Assembly: GCF_003595215.1 (NCBI RefSeq)
Contig: NZ_QYZP01000001.1
Location: forward strand, 372,001-436,000
Direction: 5' to 3'
DNA length: 64,000 bases
Origin: Nesterenkonia natronophila
GTDB lineage: Bacteria > Actinomycetota > Actinomycetes > Actinomycetales > Micrococcaceae
The notes under the pieces were generated by a model. The model was not told where the DNA came from and did no database searches. It saw only the letters and a list, made by a program, of their open reading frames with translations. How positions within the stretch are numbered: the stretch's first letter is position 1; each line of letters opens with the position of its first letter. Shown here one piece after another: positions 33,930 to 42,032 of the stretch. The position numbers were made by a program, and so were the translations under genes.

Positions 33930-35528
33930 TCATTGAAGTGCTTTAATTGCCGCGCTTTGGATCGTTAAGCCGGCGGAGTACTGCTCAAGCCATGATTTGT
34001 AACCGCTTACGTCTGCTGGGTCGGGCTCGACAACACTGAATGTCCTTAGGTTGAAGACGTACTCGTCAAGATAATTGACTAAACTGTGTGAGCTCCGATC
34101 CAGTGAGTAAGCTGCAAGTACTGCCATTCCCCAAGAACCACCCTCAGCAGCTGTATCGCCTACTGCAACAGGAGTATCCACAGCCGCCGCAAGCAACCGT
34201 TGTGCTACGTTCGCGGTCTTGAAAAGCCCGCCGTGAGCAAAGATGGTGTCAACATTCACTCCTTCCTCAGCGAGGATTTTCATGCCTAAGGATAAGGTGC
34301 CGAAAATGCTGTAAAGCTGAGCCCTTGAAAAGTTAGCGAGGTTCATGCGGCTGCCAGGGGCCCTTATCACCATCGGGCGACCCTCTTCGAGATCAGTAAT
34401 AGGCTCACCAGCTAAGTAGTTGTAAGCGAGTAGCCCTCCACCGTCGGTGTCGCCGGACAACGCAGCATTGAGGAGCGCATCGTATACCTGGCCAGCCTCA
34501 GCCTGGTGGCCAAGAGCAGCGCTAAACTCTCTCAGTAACTTCGCCCAAGCGCCCAATTCGCTGGCACCATTGTTGCAGTGGACCATGGCGACTGGTTCAC
34601 CTGCCGGAGTGGTTACCACATCAATTTCAGGGTGAACCTTGCTGAGCGGAGACTCAAGCACAACCATCGCGAAGATTGAGGTACCTGCACTAACATTGCC
34701 GATTCGAGGAGCGACAGCGTTGGTAGCTACCATCCCAGTTCCAGCGTCGCCCTCAGGAGGGCATAGAGGAATACCGGGCTGCAATGTACCGCTTGGATCG
34801 AGTAGCGCTGCACCCTCTTTGGTCAATGTCCCGGCGTAACGCCCCGCAATAAGTATTTCAGGAAGAATATCCTCTAAGGGCTGGCGCGGTCGAATGTGGG
34901 AAGGAAGTTCTTCTGTTATGGAATTGAACTTCGCGAGCATCTTGCTGTTGAAGCTGGCATTTAGGTCGACTGGGAACATTCCGGATGCGTCGCCCACGCC
35001 TAATACTCTGCGGCCGGTGAGGCGCCAGTGAACATAACCCGCCAAGGTGGTCAGATAATCGACTTGAGGTACGTGGTCTTCCGAGTCAAGCATGGCCTGG
35101 TAGTGATGGGCTACAGACCAGCGTAGAGGTATGTTGTGCTCAAAAAGTCTTGAGAGTTTGGCGGAGGCCGGGGCAGTAGTCGTATTGCGCCATGTCCTAA
35201 ACGGCACAAGAAGTTGCTCATCCGAGTCAAAAGCGAGGTATCCATGCATCATCGCAGAGACTCCCATAGCACCAAAAGTGGCCGGCCGGACCCCAAAATT
35301 TGCCTCGACATCGTCAATAAGTTGCGCAACTGTCTGCTGTATTCCCGACCAGACGTCTTCTAACGAGTATGTCCAGGTACGCGCCTCAAACCTGTTTTCC
35401 CAGTCGCTGGCACCGGAACCCAAAGTTTCACAGTTCGGGCCAATTAGACACGCCTTAATTCGAGTCGACCCAAGTTCAATTCCCAAAGCGGTCTTTCCCG
35501 CCTCGATTATGTCTTGCGCATCGGTCAT
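33930..35528 (-). CDS. FGGY-family carbohydrate kinase (probable ribulokinase/xylulokinase)
   Basis: This 532-residue ATP-dependent sugar kinase of the ASKHA fold begins ALGIELGSTRIKACLIG (phosphate-1 loop). It has VSAGTSIFAMVVLE and a late FAHGGLFKTANVAQRLLAAAVDTPV typical of the FGGY C-domain. It is distinct from classical AraB. The pairing with an AraD-like gene suggests L-ribulose as substrate, similar in idea to the non-orthologous AraK ribulokinases of clostridia. I chose MTDAQD at 35528, with GGGAG upstream, over an in-frame start at 35561. AT-rich codon use marks it as part of the island. Confidence 0.85.
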   Translation of the reverse strand: MTDAQDIIEAGKTALGIELGSTRIKACLIGPNCETLGSGASDWENRFEARTWTYSLEDVWSGIQQTVAQLIDDVEANFGVRPATFGAMGVSAMMHGYLAFDSDEQLLVPFRTWRNTTTAPASAKLSRLFEHNIPLRWSVAHHYQAMLDSEDHVPQVDYLTTLAGYVHWRLTGRRVLGVGDASGMFPVDLNASFNSKMLAKFNSITEELPSHIRPRQPLEDILPEILIAGRYAGTLTKEGAALLDPSGTLQPGIPLCPPEGDAGTGMVATNAVAPRIGNVSAGTSIFAMVVLESPLSKVHPEIDVVTTPAGEPVAMVHCNNGASELGAWAKLLREFSAALGHQAEAGQVYDALLNAALSGDTDGGGLLAYNYLAGEPITDLEEGRPMVIRAPGSRMNLANFSRAQLYSIFGTLSLGMKILAEEGVNVDTIFAHGGLFKTANVAQRLLAAAVDTPVAVGDTAAEGGSWGMAVLAAYSLDRSSHSLVNYLDEYVFNLRTFSVVEPDPADVSGYKSWLEQYSAGLTIQSAAIKALQ

Positions 35529-35592
35529 TTCGCTCCCGTAGAGGTCCCTCTCGGCTACCACGTTTGGGCATTGAGGTTACCACGCTGGTTAG

Positions 35593-35886
35593 AAATTCAT
35601 TGGAGGGAGCTGGCTCTGCTCTTGCGCAGGAGCCGCGCAGGGCACCACTTTCCCGGCAAGTATCACTGAACGAGGGGTACGGCTCGGCGGTGAGTTCGGA
35701 CCGCTGACCGACCTGTTGCGTACGCGCATAGAAGAGCAGCTTGAACGCTGCTTGCTCGCCTCCAACTGGGTGGAATTCCGAGTTAGGGAATCGGGCGCAG
35801 GGCTGGCGCCTGCCACCAGCGGGGGAGCAATGCGGGCTCTGCGCCCAGTGGTCGACGCTCCTCAAGACTGGGTGCCCAGCACTTGA
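35593..35886 (+). pseudogene. C-terminal remnant of a ROK-family (NagC/XylR-type) regulator
   Basis: The open frame has no good start and stops at TGA 35884-35886. Its translation contains VRLGGEFGPLTDLLRTRIEEQLERCLLAS, then VRESGAGLAPATSGGAMRAL and RPVVDAPQDWV. This is the pattern of the last 70-80 residues of ROK repressors: a glycine-rich strand, an amphipathic helix, a conserved small-residue segment, then ALRPVL. The helix-turn-helix and sugar-binding core are absent, and a stop lies at 35590-35592, directly upstream of the open stretch. The truncation lies right at the outer edge of the polyol island, so insertion or replacement probably removed the 5' part. Homology before about 35650 is doubtful. 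Confidence 0.6.
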
Positions 35887-35896
35887 GGTGGGGCCT

Positions 35897-36829
35897 CTAG
35901 AGGTGGAAAGCCTCGAGTGAATAACCCACCCGATGCCACACCCCTGGCTCAAGCTCCACCAGATCCTTGCCCGAGTTGAACGCATTGGGCGGGCAGGTCA
36001 TTGGCTCCACAGCTACACCTGCCCGGTTCAGGCTCTCCCCAGTGTAGACCTGCGCCCACGGAGTATCAGCGATCATCCTCACCACGAACCCGCTGGGCCC
36101 GTGAATCAGTTCAGCACTCCAACCCTGCTCCGGCAGGTCGGTGTAGGCGTGGTCGATCGTCAGGCCAGCCAGCAGCGGACCGTTGGTCAGGTCCAAGTCG
36201 CCGGAGACCATTTTAGACCCGACTACCTTGCCGCTGGACTTAGTCTTCGCCACCGTGCGGGCCGGAAGGCGCAACCGGCAGGACTTCAGCGGAGCGTCGG
36301 CGGCCGTGAGGTACGGATGAAATCCGGCACCGTAGGGAGCGGTGGCCCCGGCGGTGCTGGCGTCGTCGTGATCAGTATTCTCAGGGACATACCGGGTGCT
36401 CAGCGTGGCCGTCAGCCCCAGGTGACCAGCAACTCGGTAGACCAGGATCACCTCTAGGCGAAACGGATACCCAGCTGAGGGTTCGATCGTCCCGACCAGG
36501 TGCACCTCTGACTCACGCTGCATCTGAATTTCCAGATCCACATCTAAGAGCAGCCCGTGCAGCGCAGCGCCGGTGGCCTCCTCATTTGCCGGAAGCTCGT
36601 AGGAGGCCCCCGCGTGAGTGTAACGGGCTTGGGCCACCCGATTGGGCCACGGTGCCAGCACAGCCCCGGAATAAGCGCCTGGGCCCTTCTCCGCGGGCAC
36701 GATGAGATTCTGCTGGGCTTCGCTGACCGGGTCCAAGGTCGTCAGACTCAGTAACTGACCGCCGCGCAGAGAAATGGTTGCGGTGTACCCGCCTGCGGTG
36801 ATGGTGACGGTCGGTGTCGACGCGCTCAT
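35897..36829 (-). CDS. Aldose 1-epimerase family protein
   Basis: This 310-residue galactose-mutarotase-fold protein interconverts anomers of free sugars or acts on hexose 6-phosphates. Recognisable parts are VTITAGGYTATISLRGGQLLSL, the wall motif GAYSGAVLAPWPNRVAQARYTHAG, APYGAGFHPYL with the catalytic histidine, and VEPMTCPPNAFNSG with the C-terminal catalytic region. The ATG at 36829 follows AGGAG by 6 bp. It converges on the ROK remnant, which suggests that an older sugar-utilisation locus stood here. GC content is back to the chromosomal norm. Confidence 0.88.
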   Translation of the reverse strand: MSASTPTVTITAGGYTATISLRGGQLLSLTTLDPVSEAQQNLIVPAEKGPGAYSGAVLAPWPNRVAQARYTHAGASYELPANEEATGAALHGLLLDVDLEIQMQRESEVHLVGTIEPSAGYPFRLEVILVYRVAGHLGLTATLSTRYVPENTDHDDASTAGATAPYGAGFHPYLTAADAPLKSCRLRLPARTVAKTKSSGKVVGSKMVSGDLDLTNGPLLAGLTIDHAYTDLPEQGWSAELIHGPSGFVVRMIADTPWAQVYTGESLNRAGVAVEPMTCPPNAFNSGKDLVELEPGVWHRVGYSLEAFHL

Positions 36830-36924
36830 AGAGTTCTCCTCACGTGAAGTCTTGGTCCACAGTAGCCAAACTGGGAGCCTTCTGCCCACACGGTGTCTGC
36901 GCGCCGTCGTACACTGTTCATCCT

Positions 36925-37887
36925 ATGAACACACCAGTGCAGATTGCGAAGGATCAGTGGCAGTCGGATTTTGCCGTGCCAGCCGCCGGCCGCGGAGGCA
37001 GCTTCACCTATCAGTCGGGCACCACAATGGTGTGCCTGGACGTCGACGGGACCATCGTCAACCATGACGGTTACATGACCGATGCGGTGAAGGAAGCGGG
37101 CCGCGCAGTGGTCGAGGGCGGCCATACCGTGGTTGTCTCCACCGGCCGTTCGCTGCCGGCCACGCTGCCCGTGATCGAGACCTTAGGCATCACCCAGGGT
37201 TACGCGGTCTGCTCCAACGGTGGTGTGACGCTGCGTATCGACACCGCTCTGGAAGACGGTTACGAGATCTTGGACCAACAGGTGTTCGACCCTGCCCCTG
37301 CCCTCAAGGCGCTGCAGGAAAAACTGCCAACCGCCCGGTACGCCATCGAGACGTCCGCCGGACATTTCCTGGCCACGGAACGGTTCGAAGATCTGACTTT
37401 CGGGCTGGTCCCCAAACCGGTGAGCGTCAAGAAGATGAAGAAGGCCGAAGCAGTGCGACTGGTGGTCAATTCCACTGACGCCACCGCCCGCGAGTTCGCG
37501 CGAGCCGTCACCAATATCGGACTCCACGGGGTCACCTATTCGGTGGGATGGTCAGCGTGGTTGGACATCGCCGCAGAGGGGGTGACCAAGGGGTCCTCTT
37601 TGGAGAGGCTGCGGGGCAAGCTGGGCGCTCCGCGTAGCGCTACCCTGGCCTGCGGAGACGGCCGCAATGACATTGAAATGCTTCAATGGGCTCATCGCGG
37701 CGTAGCGATGGGACAGGCCGTCCAAGAGGTCAAGGATGCCGCTGACGAGGTCACCGGTTCCGTGGACGAGGACGGCCTGGTAAGCGTGCTGCGCAGCATT
37801 CTGGAGGGCCCAGCGCAGTTCAGTGAGCCGGAAAGAGGACAGCCGGGACAAACCGCACATACACGATCATCCCAACCAGCTCGATAA
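36925..37887 (+). CDS. HAD superfamily Cof-type hydrolase
   Basis: This 320-residue phosphatase of the HAD IIB (Cof) class has motif I VCLDVDGTIVNHDG (nucleophile Asp), motif II VVSTGRSLPA, and motif IV LACGDGRNDIEMLQWAHRGVAMGQA. Substrates are usually sugar phosphates or flavin precursors. The ATG at 36925 has no Shine-Dalgarno, and TACACT lies a few bases upstream, so the transcript may be leaderless. The first 30 residues precede the HAD core and are unconserved. The 3' end overlaps the convergent ACR3-like gene by 68 bp, an unusually long tail-to-tail overlap. Confidence 0.85.
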   Translation: MNTPVQIAKDQWQSDFAVPAAGRGGSFTYQSGTTMVCLDVDGTIVNHDGYMTDAVKEAGRAVVEGGHTVVVSTGRSLPATLPVIETLGITQGYAVCSNGGVTLRIDTALEDGYEILDQQVFDPAPALKALQEKLPTARYAIETSAGHFLATERFEDLTFGLVPKPVSVKKMKKAEAVRLVVNSTDATAREFARAVTNIGLHGVTYSVGWSAWLDIAAEGVTKGSSLERLRGKLGAPRSATLACGDGRNDIEMLQWAHRGVAMGQAVQEVKDAADEVTGSVDEDGLVSVLRSILEGPAQFSEPERGQPGQTAHTRSSQPAR

Positions 37888-38785
37888 GGGACTGAATTAC
37901 GATCACCACGGCGGCGATCTCCCAACCTGGAGGAAGTGACAGCGCAAAAGGCAGGACGATGAAGGAATTGCGCGTGCCTAGCGCGAATGCCAACGTTCGT
38001 CCTTGGTGCGCGGGAAGTCGTGCGGCCAACGAAACGAGCTTAGCCATCACCAGCGCTGAGATCAGGAATAAGCCGCCGGCCAGCGCGACCCAGCGGACCA
38101 GCCCCAGGTTGTCGCTCAGCGCGCCGATGTGAGACGCCGCGACGCACAGGATGACTACGGTCAGCAGTGGTACCGGGAACCACTTTGCTCCAGCTCGGAT
38201 TTCAGCGAGGCTGTAGTGCTTCCGGGATCCGACCTCTGTGAAGACGGCAGCCGCCAAGGGCGCGGCCAGCACCAATATAGCGGGCCAAACCGCCCGAAAT
38301 TCGAAAACTGCACCTAAGTCGAAATTTGTGAAGAGCAACAAGTACAGCGGCAGGAGGCCCAGTTGTGCGAAGAGCGCCACAGGTGTCAGGGCCGAGGCAC
38401 GCTCTGCGTCCCCGCCACCGAGACTGGTAAAGGTGATGAACCAGTCGGTGCACGGCGCAAGCAGAACCAGGAGCAACCCGAGAACCAGTGCCTCATCGGA
38501 GGGCAGCAGAGCAACTATCCCAAACACCACCGCTGGCATCAGTACAAAGTTTCCCACCAGGGCGGCAATGAGGAATCGCGGATCTCTCAGGGAGCGGGGC
38601 ACAGCCGACAGGTTCATTTGAGTGAAGGTGGCATAGAGCAGCAGACCCAACGTGGGCCAGACCAAAGCCTCAAGCGGTTGACTGCTGGCAGGCCATGTCA
38701 GCCCCACGACTGCACCCAGGGCCACAGCGCCGAGATACCACCAGACTTGGTGACGTTCCAGCGCAGCGTGTGACACAACTGGCAT
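37820..38785 (-). CDS. ACR3/BASS-family permease (annotated elsewhere as arsenic resistance protein)
   Basis: This 321-residue membrane protein has about ten transmembrane helices. The conserved cysteine occurs in LAPCTDWFITFTSLGGGDAERA, the region corresponding to the essential Cys of ACR3 arsenite exporters, and a late ALGTRNSFIVLPFALSLP corresponds to the second unwound helix. There is no arsR or arsC gene nearby. It is the last gene of a minus-strand run after cstA, cory-CC-star and an ArsA-like ATPase, starting 48 bp after the latter. Arsenite efflux energised by ArsA is possible, but the cstA context suggests another anion or organic acid as an alternative. Confidence 0.78.
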   Translation of the reverse strand: MPVVSHAALERHQVWWYLGAVALGAVVGLTWPASSQPLEALVWPTLGLLLYATFTQMNLSAVPRSLRDPRFLIAALVGNFVLMPAVVFGIVALLPSDEALVLGLLLVLLAPCTDWFITFTSLGGGDAERASALTPVALFAQLGLLPLYLLLFTNFDLGAVFEFRAVWPAILVLAAPLAAAVFTEVGSRKHYSLAEIRAGAKWFPVPLLTVVILCVAASHIGALSDNLGLVRWVALAGGLFLISALVMAKLVSLAARLPAHQGRTLAFALGTRNSFIVLPFALSLPPGWEIAAVVIVIQSLIELVGMIVYVRFVPAVLFPAH

Positions 38786-38833
38786 CGTCAGTCCTCCAGG
38801 GACGGGGGAGGGATTTGCGGAGTGTTGTTGGCG

Positions 38834-39808
38834 CTAGGTGAGAAACTCCGCCAGCTGCTCCACGGCAGGTTCTCCTACGAGGTCCGCTGGGAGCATCGGC
38901 AAAGTGTCCACCGCCACGTGTGGCAACAGCTCGTGAAGCTTGGCCAGCTGGGCCTCCTCCTGGGTGCGCCTGGCGGCCAAGAACTCACCTTCGTCGGTGG
39001 GGGAGAGCCGGTTGACGACCACCCCGCCCACCTGGACACCCAGCCGCTCCAGTTCATGAAACAATTCAGCGGACTCCAAGACGGGGACGCGCTCTGCGTT
39101 GACCACAATGACAAAGCTGCAGGCGGCGGAGTCGGTGACCAGCTCACGAAGCTTCTCAAATGTGGTGCGGCGCTGGGTCAGTACCTGCCGTATCCGTCGG
39201 TCCCGGTTGGCTCCGTGGGAGGAGCTGGGATCGTCGTTGTCCAAGGCTCGGATGGCAGCCCCGAATCTCTCGGCCTTAGTCCGGCGGTTGAGCAGGCCTT
39301 CAGTCCAGGCCGACATGATCTCCGGAAGCGCCAGCAGCCGGGCGGTGTGGCCCGACGGTGCGGTGTCGAAGATGATGAGGTCGTAGTCACGTTCGGCCAG
39401 GTTCACCACCTCAGCGATCCGCTCCAGAATGGCAGCCTCATGGGTTCCGGGTGATTGGCGGGCCAGCTGCAGGTGAACGTCGACTTGTTTGTGCAGGTGC
39501 TCGGGCATGAAATCGCGCAGCGTCTCGCCGACCTGCTGCAGGTGACGTTCGATCGTGGCGTTGGGATCGATCTCCACACCCGCGAGTACCCCGGAGCCAC
39601 CGTCGTCGGCGAGCAGGACGGGCTCATCGCCCACCGGCCGGTTCCACAGGTGACCCAAGTTGTGTGCGGGGTCAGTGGAGACCAGCAGCACGCGGCGTCC
39701 GCTGCGGGCCTGGTGCAGTCCCACCGCTGAGGAGACTGAGGTCTTCCCCACGCCGCCCTTGCCGCCGATGAACAGAACCTGACGGTCTGCAGCGAGGTCT
39801 AGCAGCAT
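38834..39808 (-). CDS. ArsA/GET3-family ATPase
   Basis: This single-domain ArsA-type P-loop ATPase has 324 residues. The deviant Walker A reads [15 protein letters not shown], the switch region [13 protein letters not shown], and Walker [22 protein letters not shown], all characteristic of ArsA/Get3. E. coli ArsA has two such domains; a single domain would work as a homodimer. Cysteines for the metalloid site are not evident (only one Cys, in SAACSFVIV), so arsenite stimulation is doubtful. It overlaps the cory-CC-star gene by 10 bp, implying tight coupling. A role in membrane-protein targeting or in supporting CstA is as likely as arsenic transport. Confidence 0.82.
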   Translation of the reverse strand: MLLDLAADRQVLFIGGKGGVGKTSVSSAVGLHQARSGRRVLLVSTDPAHNLGHLWNRPVGDEPVLLADDGGSGVLAGVEIDPNATIERHLQQVGETLRDFMPEHLHKQVDVHLQLARQSPGTHEAAILERIAEVVNLAERDYDLIIFDTAPSGHTARLLALPEIMSAWTEGLLNRRTKAERFGAAIRALDNDDPSSSHGANRDRRIRQVLTQRRTTFEKLRELVTDSAACSFVIVVNAERVPVLESAELFHELERLGVQVGGVVVNRLSPTDEGEFLAARRTQEEAQLAKLHELLPHVAVDTLPMLPADLVGEPAVEQLAEFLT

Positions 39809-40053
39809 TGCATGCCGTCGAGCGGGGACTGGTCAAGGCCCTGTCGGACGTGCCAATCGTGCATTCGGTCCAGCATCTCGGGAAGCAGCTCCAATGTGGC
39901 GCCGGAGGCGGGATTGGGGACCCCGAGCGCCTCGGAGAGCACCAGCATCATGAACAGATCCTCCTCATCGCGTTTGGCCCTGGCGAAAACGCGCCGGTAG
40001 GGGGCCACGTAAAACTCACGCAGCCCCCTCTCGGCTCGTTCAAACCAGCTCAT
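39799..40053 (-). CDS. cory-CC-star family small protein
   Basis: This 84-residue protein has an aromatic-rich N-terminus ([21 protein letters not shown]), a central [23 protein letters not shown], and ends in a Cys-Cys pair (GMQCC). This matches the actinobacterial cory-CC-star family, named for Corynebacterium, its CC terminus and its neighbourhood with carbon-starvation genes. That naming is from memory. Its biochemical role is undescribed to my knowledge; the terminal cysteines could bind metal, be acylated or form a disulfide. It lies 37 bp after cstA and overlaps the ATPase gene by 10 bp. E. coli cstA is instead followed by the unrelated ybdD. Confidence 0.8.
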   Translation of the reverse strand: MSWFERAERGLREFYVAPYRRVFARAKRDEEDLFMMLVLSEALGVPNPASGATLELLPEMLDRMHDWHVRQGLDQSPLDGMQCC

Positions 40054-40090
40054 TGGCTTGGGGCCGCAGAGCCCGGTGTGCTGAAGAAGC

Positions 40091-41812
40091 TCACGCGGAC
40101 CGCGGCAGCTTCTGGTCTTCGGTCAGCGCGACGTCGTCCTCTGGTTCCTTGGGAGCCTTGCGGGCGGCGAGCATGGCGATGATCGCTTCCACCAGCACCC
40201 AGGCGGCTGCCACGATGATGATGATGTCGATGACCAGCAGCAGCCAGTCGCCGGCGTTGTAAAGGTCCACCAGTTGCACAATTGCTGCATATATCGTCAT
40301 GAACAGCACGAACGCCGCTGGGAGAAGCACCGGCAGGAACGGACGTCCCTTGCGGATGAGGATGATGGTCAGAATGGTCAGCGTCAGGCCTGCCAGCAGC
40401 TGGTTGGTGGTGCCGAACAGTGGCCACAGGGCCATACCGCCAGTGGCGTCAGCCCCCTGGGAGAAGGTCAGACCGAAGGCCAGCACCACCACGATCAGGG
40501 TCGCGATCCCGGTCTTGATCTTCACTCCTGCAATCTCGCCGACCTCTTGCACCACGAACCGCATGAGCCTGGTGCCAGTGTCCAAAGTGGTTGCGGCGAA
40601 GAGGATCACCATGGTGGCCAGGATGGTGGCTGAAAGGCCAGTGGGGATGGCCAAGCCCTCGTTGATGATGGATGCGCCGCCTTCCACGAAGACCGGCACT
40701 CCGCCGGAGGAGAAGGAGTCGTAGAACTCGCGCCATTGCGTCGCCGTCTGGAAGCCAGCGGTGGTGGCGATGATCGCGCCCAGGGCCAGCAAGCCTTCGC
40801 CCACCGCGCCGAAGTATCCGACGAACCGGGCGTCGGTCTCCCGGTCGAGCTGCTTCGAGGAGGTCCCGGAGGACACGATGCCGTGGAACCCGGAAATGGC
40901 ACCGCAGGCAATGGTGACGAACAGCAGAGGAACCAGTGGGGGAGTGTCGTCTGGGAGAGCATCGTTCACCGCCGGGGCGACCACTGTGGGTGTGGCCAGG
41001 AGTACTGCGCCGTAGATGATGCCCAGTCCGATGAACAGCTGGATGCCGTTGATGAAGTCACGTGGCTGCAGCAGGACCCAGACCGGCAGCATGGAGGCGA
41101 TGCCGGAGTATACGAACAGCAGGACGATCCAGATAGCCTGCGGGGTGAGACCGAACAGCCCCTCTTCGGGCAGGGAGACGGGGTAGGCGTCGCCCAAGAG
41201 GATGAGTGCGTAGAGCAGAACCACACCGACGGCCGTAACTGCGAGGAGGTTCCACTTGAAGCGGTAGATGGCTTGGCCGACCAGGACAGCGACCACCAGT
41301 GCACCCCACGTGGGAATGACCGCACCCGGCTGGGCCACCAGCAGACCTGAGATGACGACGGCGAATGCTGCCAGGACCATCAGCAGCAGCAGCAGGATGA
41401 CCACCAGGAACAGGTTGCGACCGCGGTTACCGATGTAGGTGCCCGATAGGGCGCCCATTGACTTGCCCTTGTTTCGGGTTGAGGCCCACAGGGCACCGAA
41501 ATCATGCATGCCCGCCATGAACACCGTACCGATCGTCACCCAGATGAAGGCCGGCAGCCAGCCCCAGATCACGGCGATGGCCGGGCCCACAATGGGGGCG
41601 GCCCCAGCTACGGAGGTGAAATGGTGTCCCCAAAGGATGTAGCGGTTGGTGGGGAGGAAGTCCACCCCGTCGGTGAACTGATGTGCGGGGGTCTTGAACT
41701 CGGCATTGAGCTTATAGACCTTCTTGGCCAAGAACTGCGAGTAGAGGAAGTAGCCGGCCAACATCATCGTGACACCGATGATGGCCAGCACCAGCGAATT
41801 AGGGGCGTCCAT
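40091..41812 (-). CDS. cstA: Carbon starvation protein CstA (pyruvate/peptide transporter)
   Basis: This 573-residue polytopic inner-membrane transporter is the shorter form in the CstA/BtsT family, which takes up pyruvate or peptides. Signature regions are GVDFLPTNRYILWGHHFTSVAGAAPIVGPAIAVIWGW near the N-terminus and FHGIVSSGTSSKQL in mid-protein. E. coli CstA has about 700 residues. It is the first gene of the cstA-cory-CC-star-ArsA-ACR3-like run, and its promoter must lie in the 220-bp divergent gap with the P450 gene. Confidence 0.93.
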   Translation of the reverse strand: MDAPNSLVLAIIGVTMMLAGYFLYSQFLAKKVYKLNAEFKTPAHQFTDGVDFLPTNRYILWGHHFTSVAGAAPIVGPAIAVIWGWLPAFIWVTIGTVFMAGMHDFGALWASTRNKGKSMGALSGTYIGNRGRNLFLVVILLLLLMVLAAFAVVISGLLVAQPGAVIPTWGALVVAVLVGQAIYRFKWNLLAVTAVGVVLLYALILLGDAYPVSLPEEGLFGLTPQAIWIVLLFVYSGIASMLPVWVLLQPRDFINGIQLFIGLGIIYGAVLLATPTVVAPAVNDALPDDTPPLVPLLFVTIACGAISGFHGIVSSGTSSKQLDRETDARFVGYFGAVGEGLLALGAIIATTAGFQTATQWREFYDSFSSGGVPVFVEGGASIINEGLAIPTGLSATILATMVILFAATTLDTGTRLMRFVVQEVGEIAGVKIKTGIATLIVVVLAFGLTFSQGADATGGMALWPLFGTTNQLLAGLTLTILTIILIRKGRPFLPVLLPAAFVLFMTIYAAIVQLVDLYNAGDWLLLVIDIIIIVAAAWVLVEAIIAMLAARKAPKEPEDDVALTEDQKLPRSA

Positions 41813-42032
41813 GGTGACTCCTCGGGGTGCGGTGGGTAGCGACCTCGGTCACAGGACGGCAGGGCAGTGACCCACCTCGCTGTGAGGCCTCTGACACCCA
41901 GTATATGGCCAAGATGTGGCTGGTGACACAGTGTGCGTTTCGGGAAGTTTCACCAGAGCGCCAGCCAATATCCAGGTGACCGTGCTGGGTTAGAGCAACG
42001 GGTACGCCACAAGCTGATTGAGAGTGACACCA

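Noticed and set aside
27818..35896. Integrative element or transposon carrying the polyol genes
   Set aside because: No integrase, transposase, terminal repeat or tRNA attachment site was seen; only composition and the ROK scar support transfer.
37820..39808. Classical ars operon
   Set aside because: No arsR, arsC, arsD or ArsB-type gene is present, and the ATPase lacks the expected cysteines; the cstA/cory-CC-star context favours another reading.
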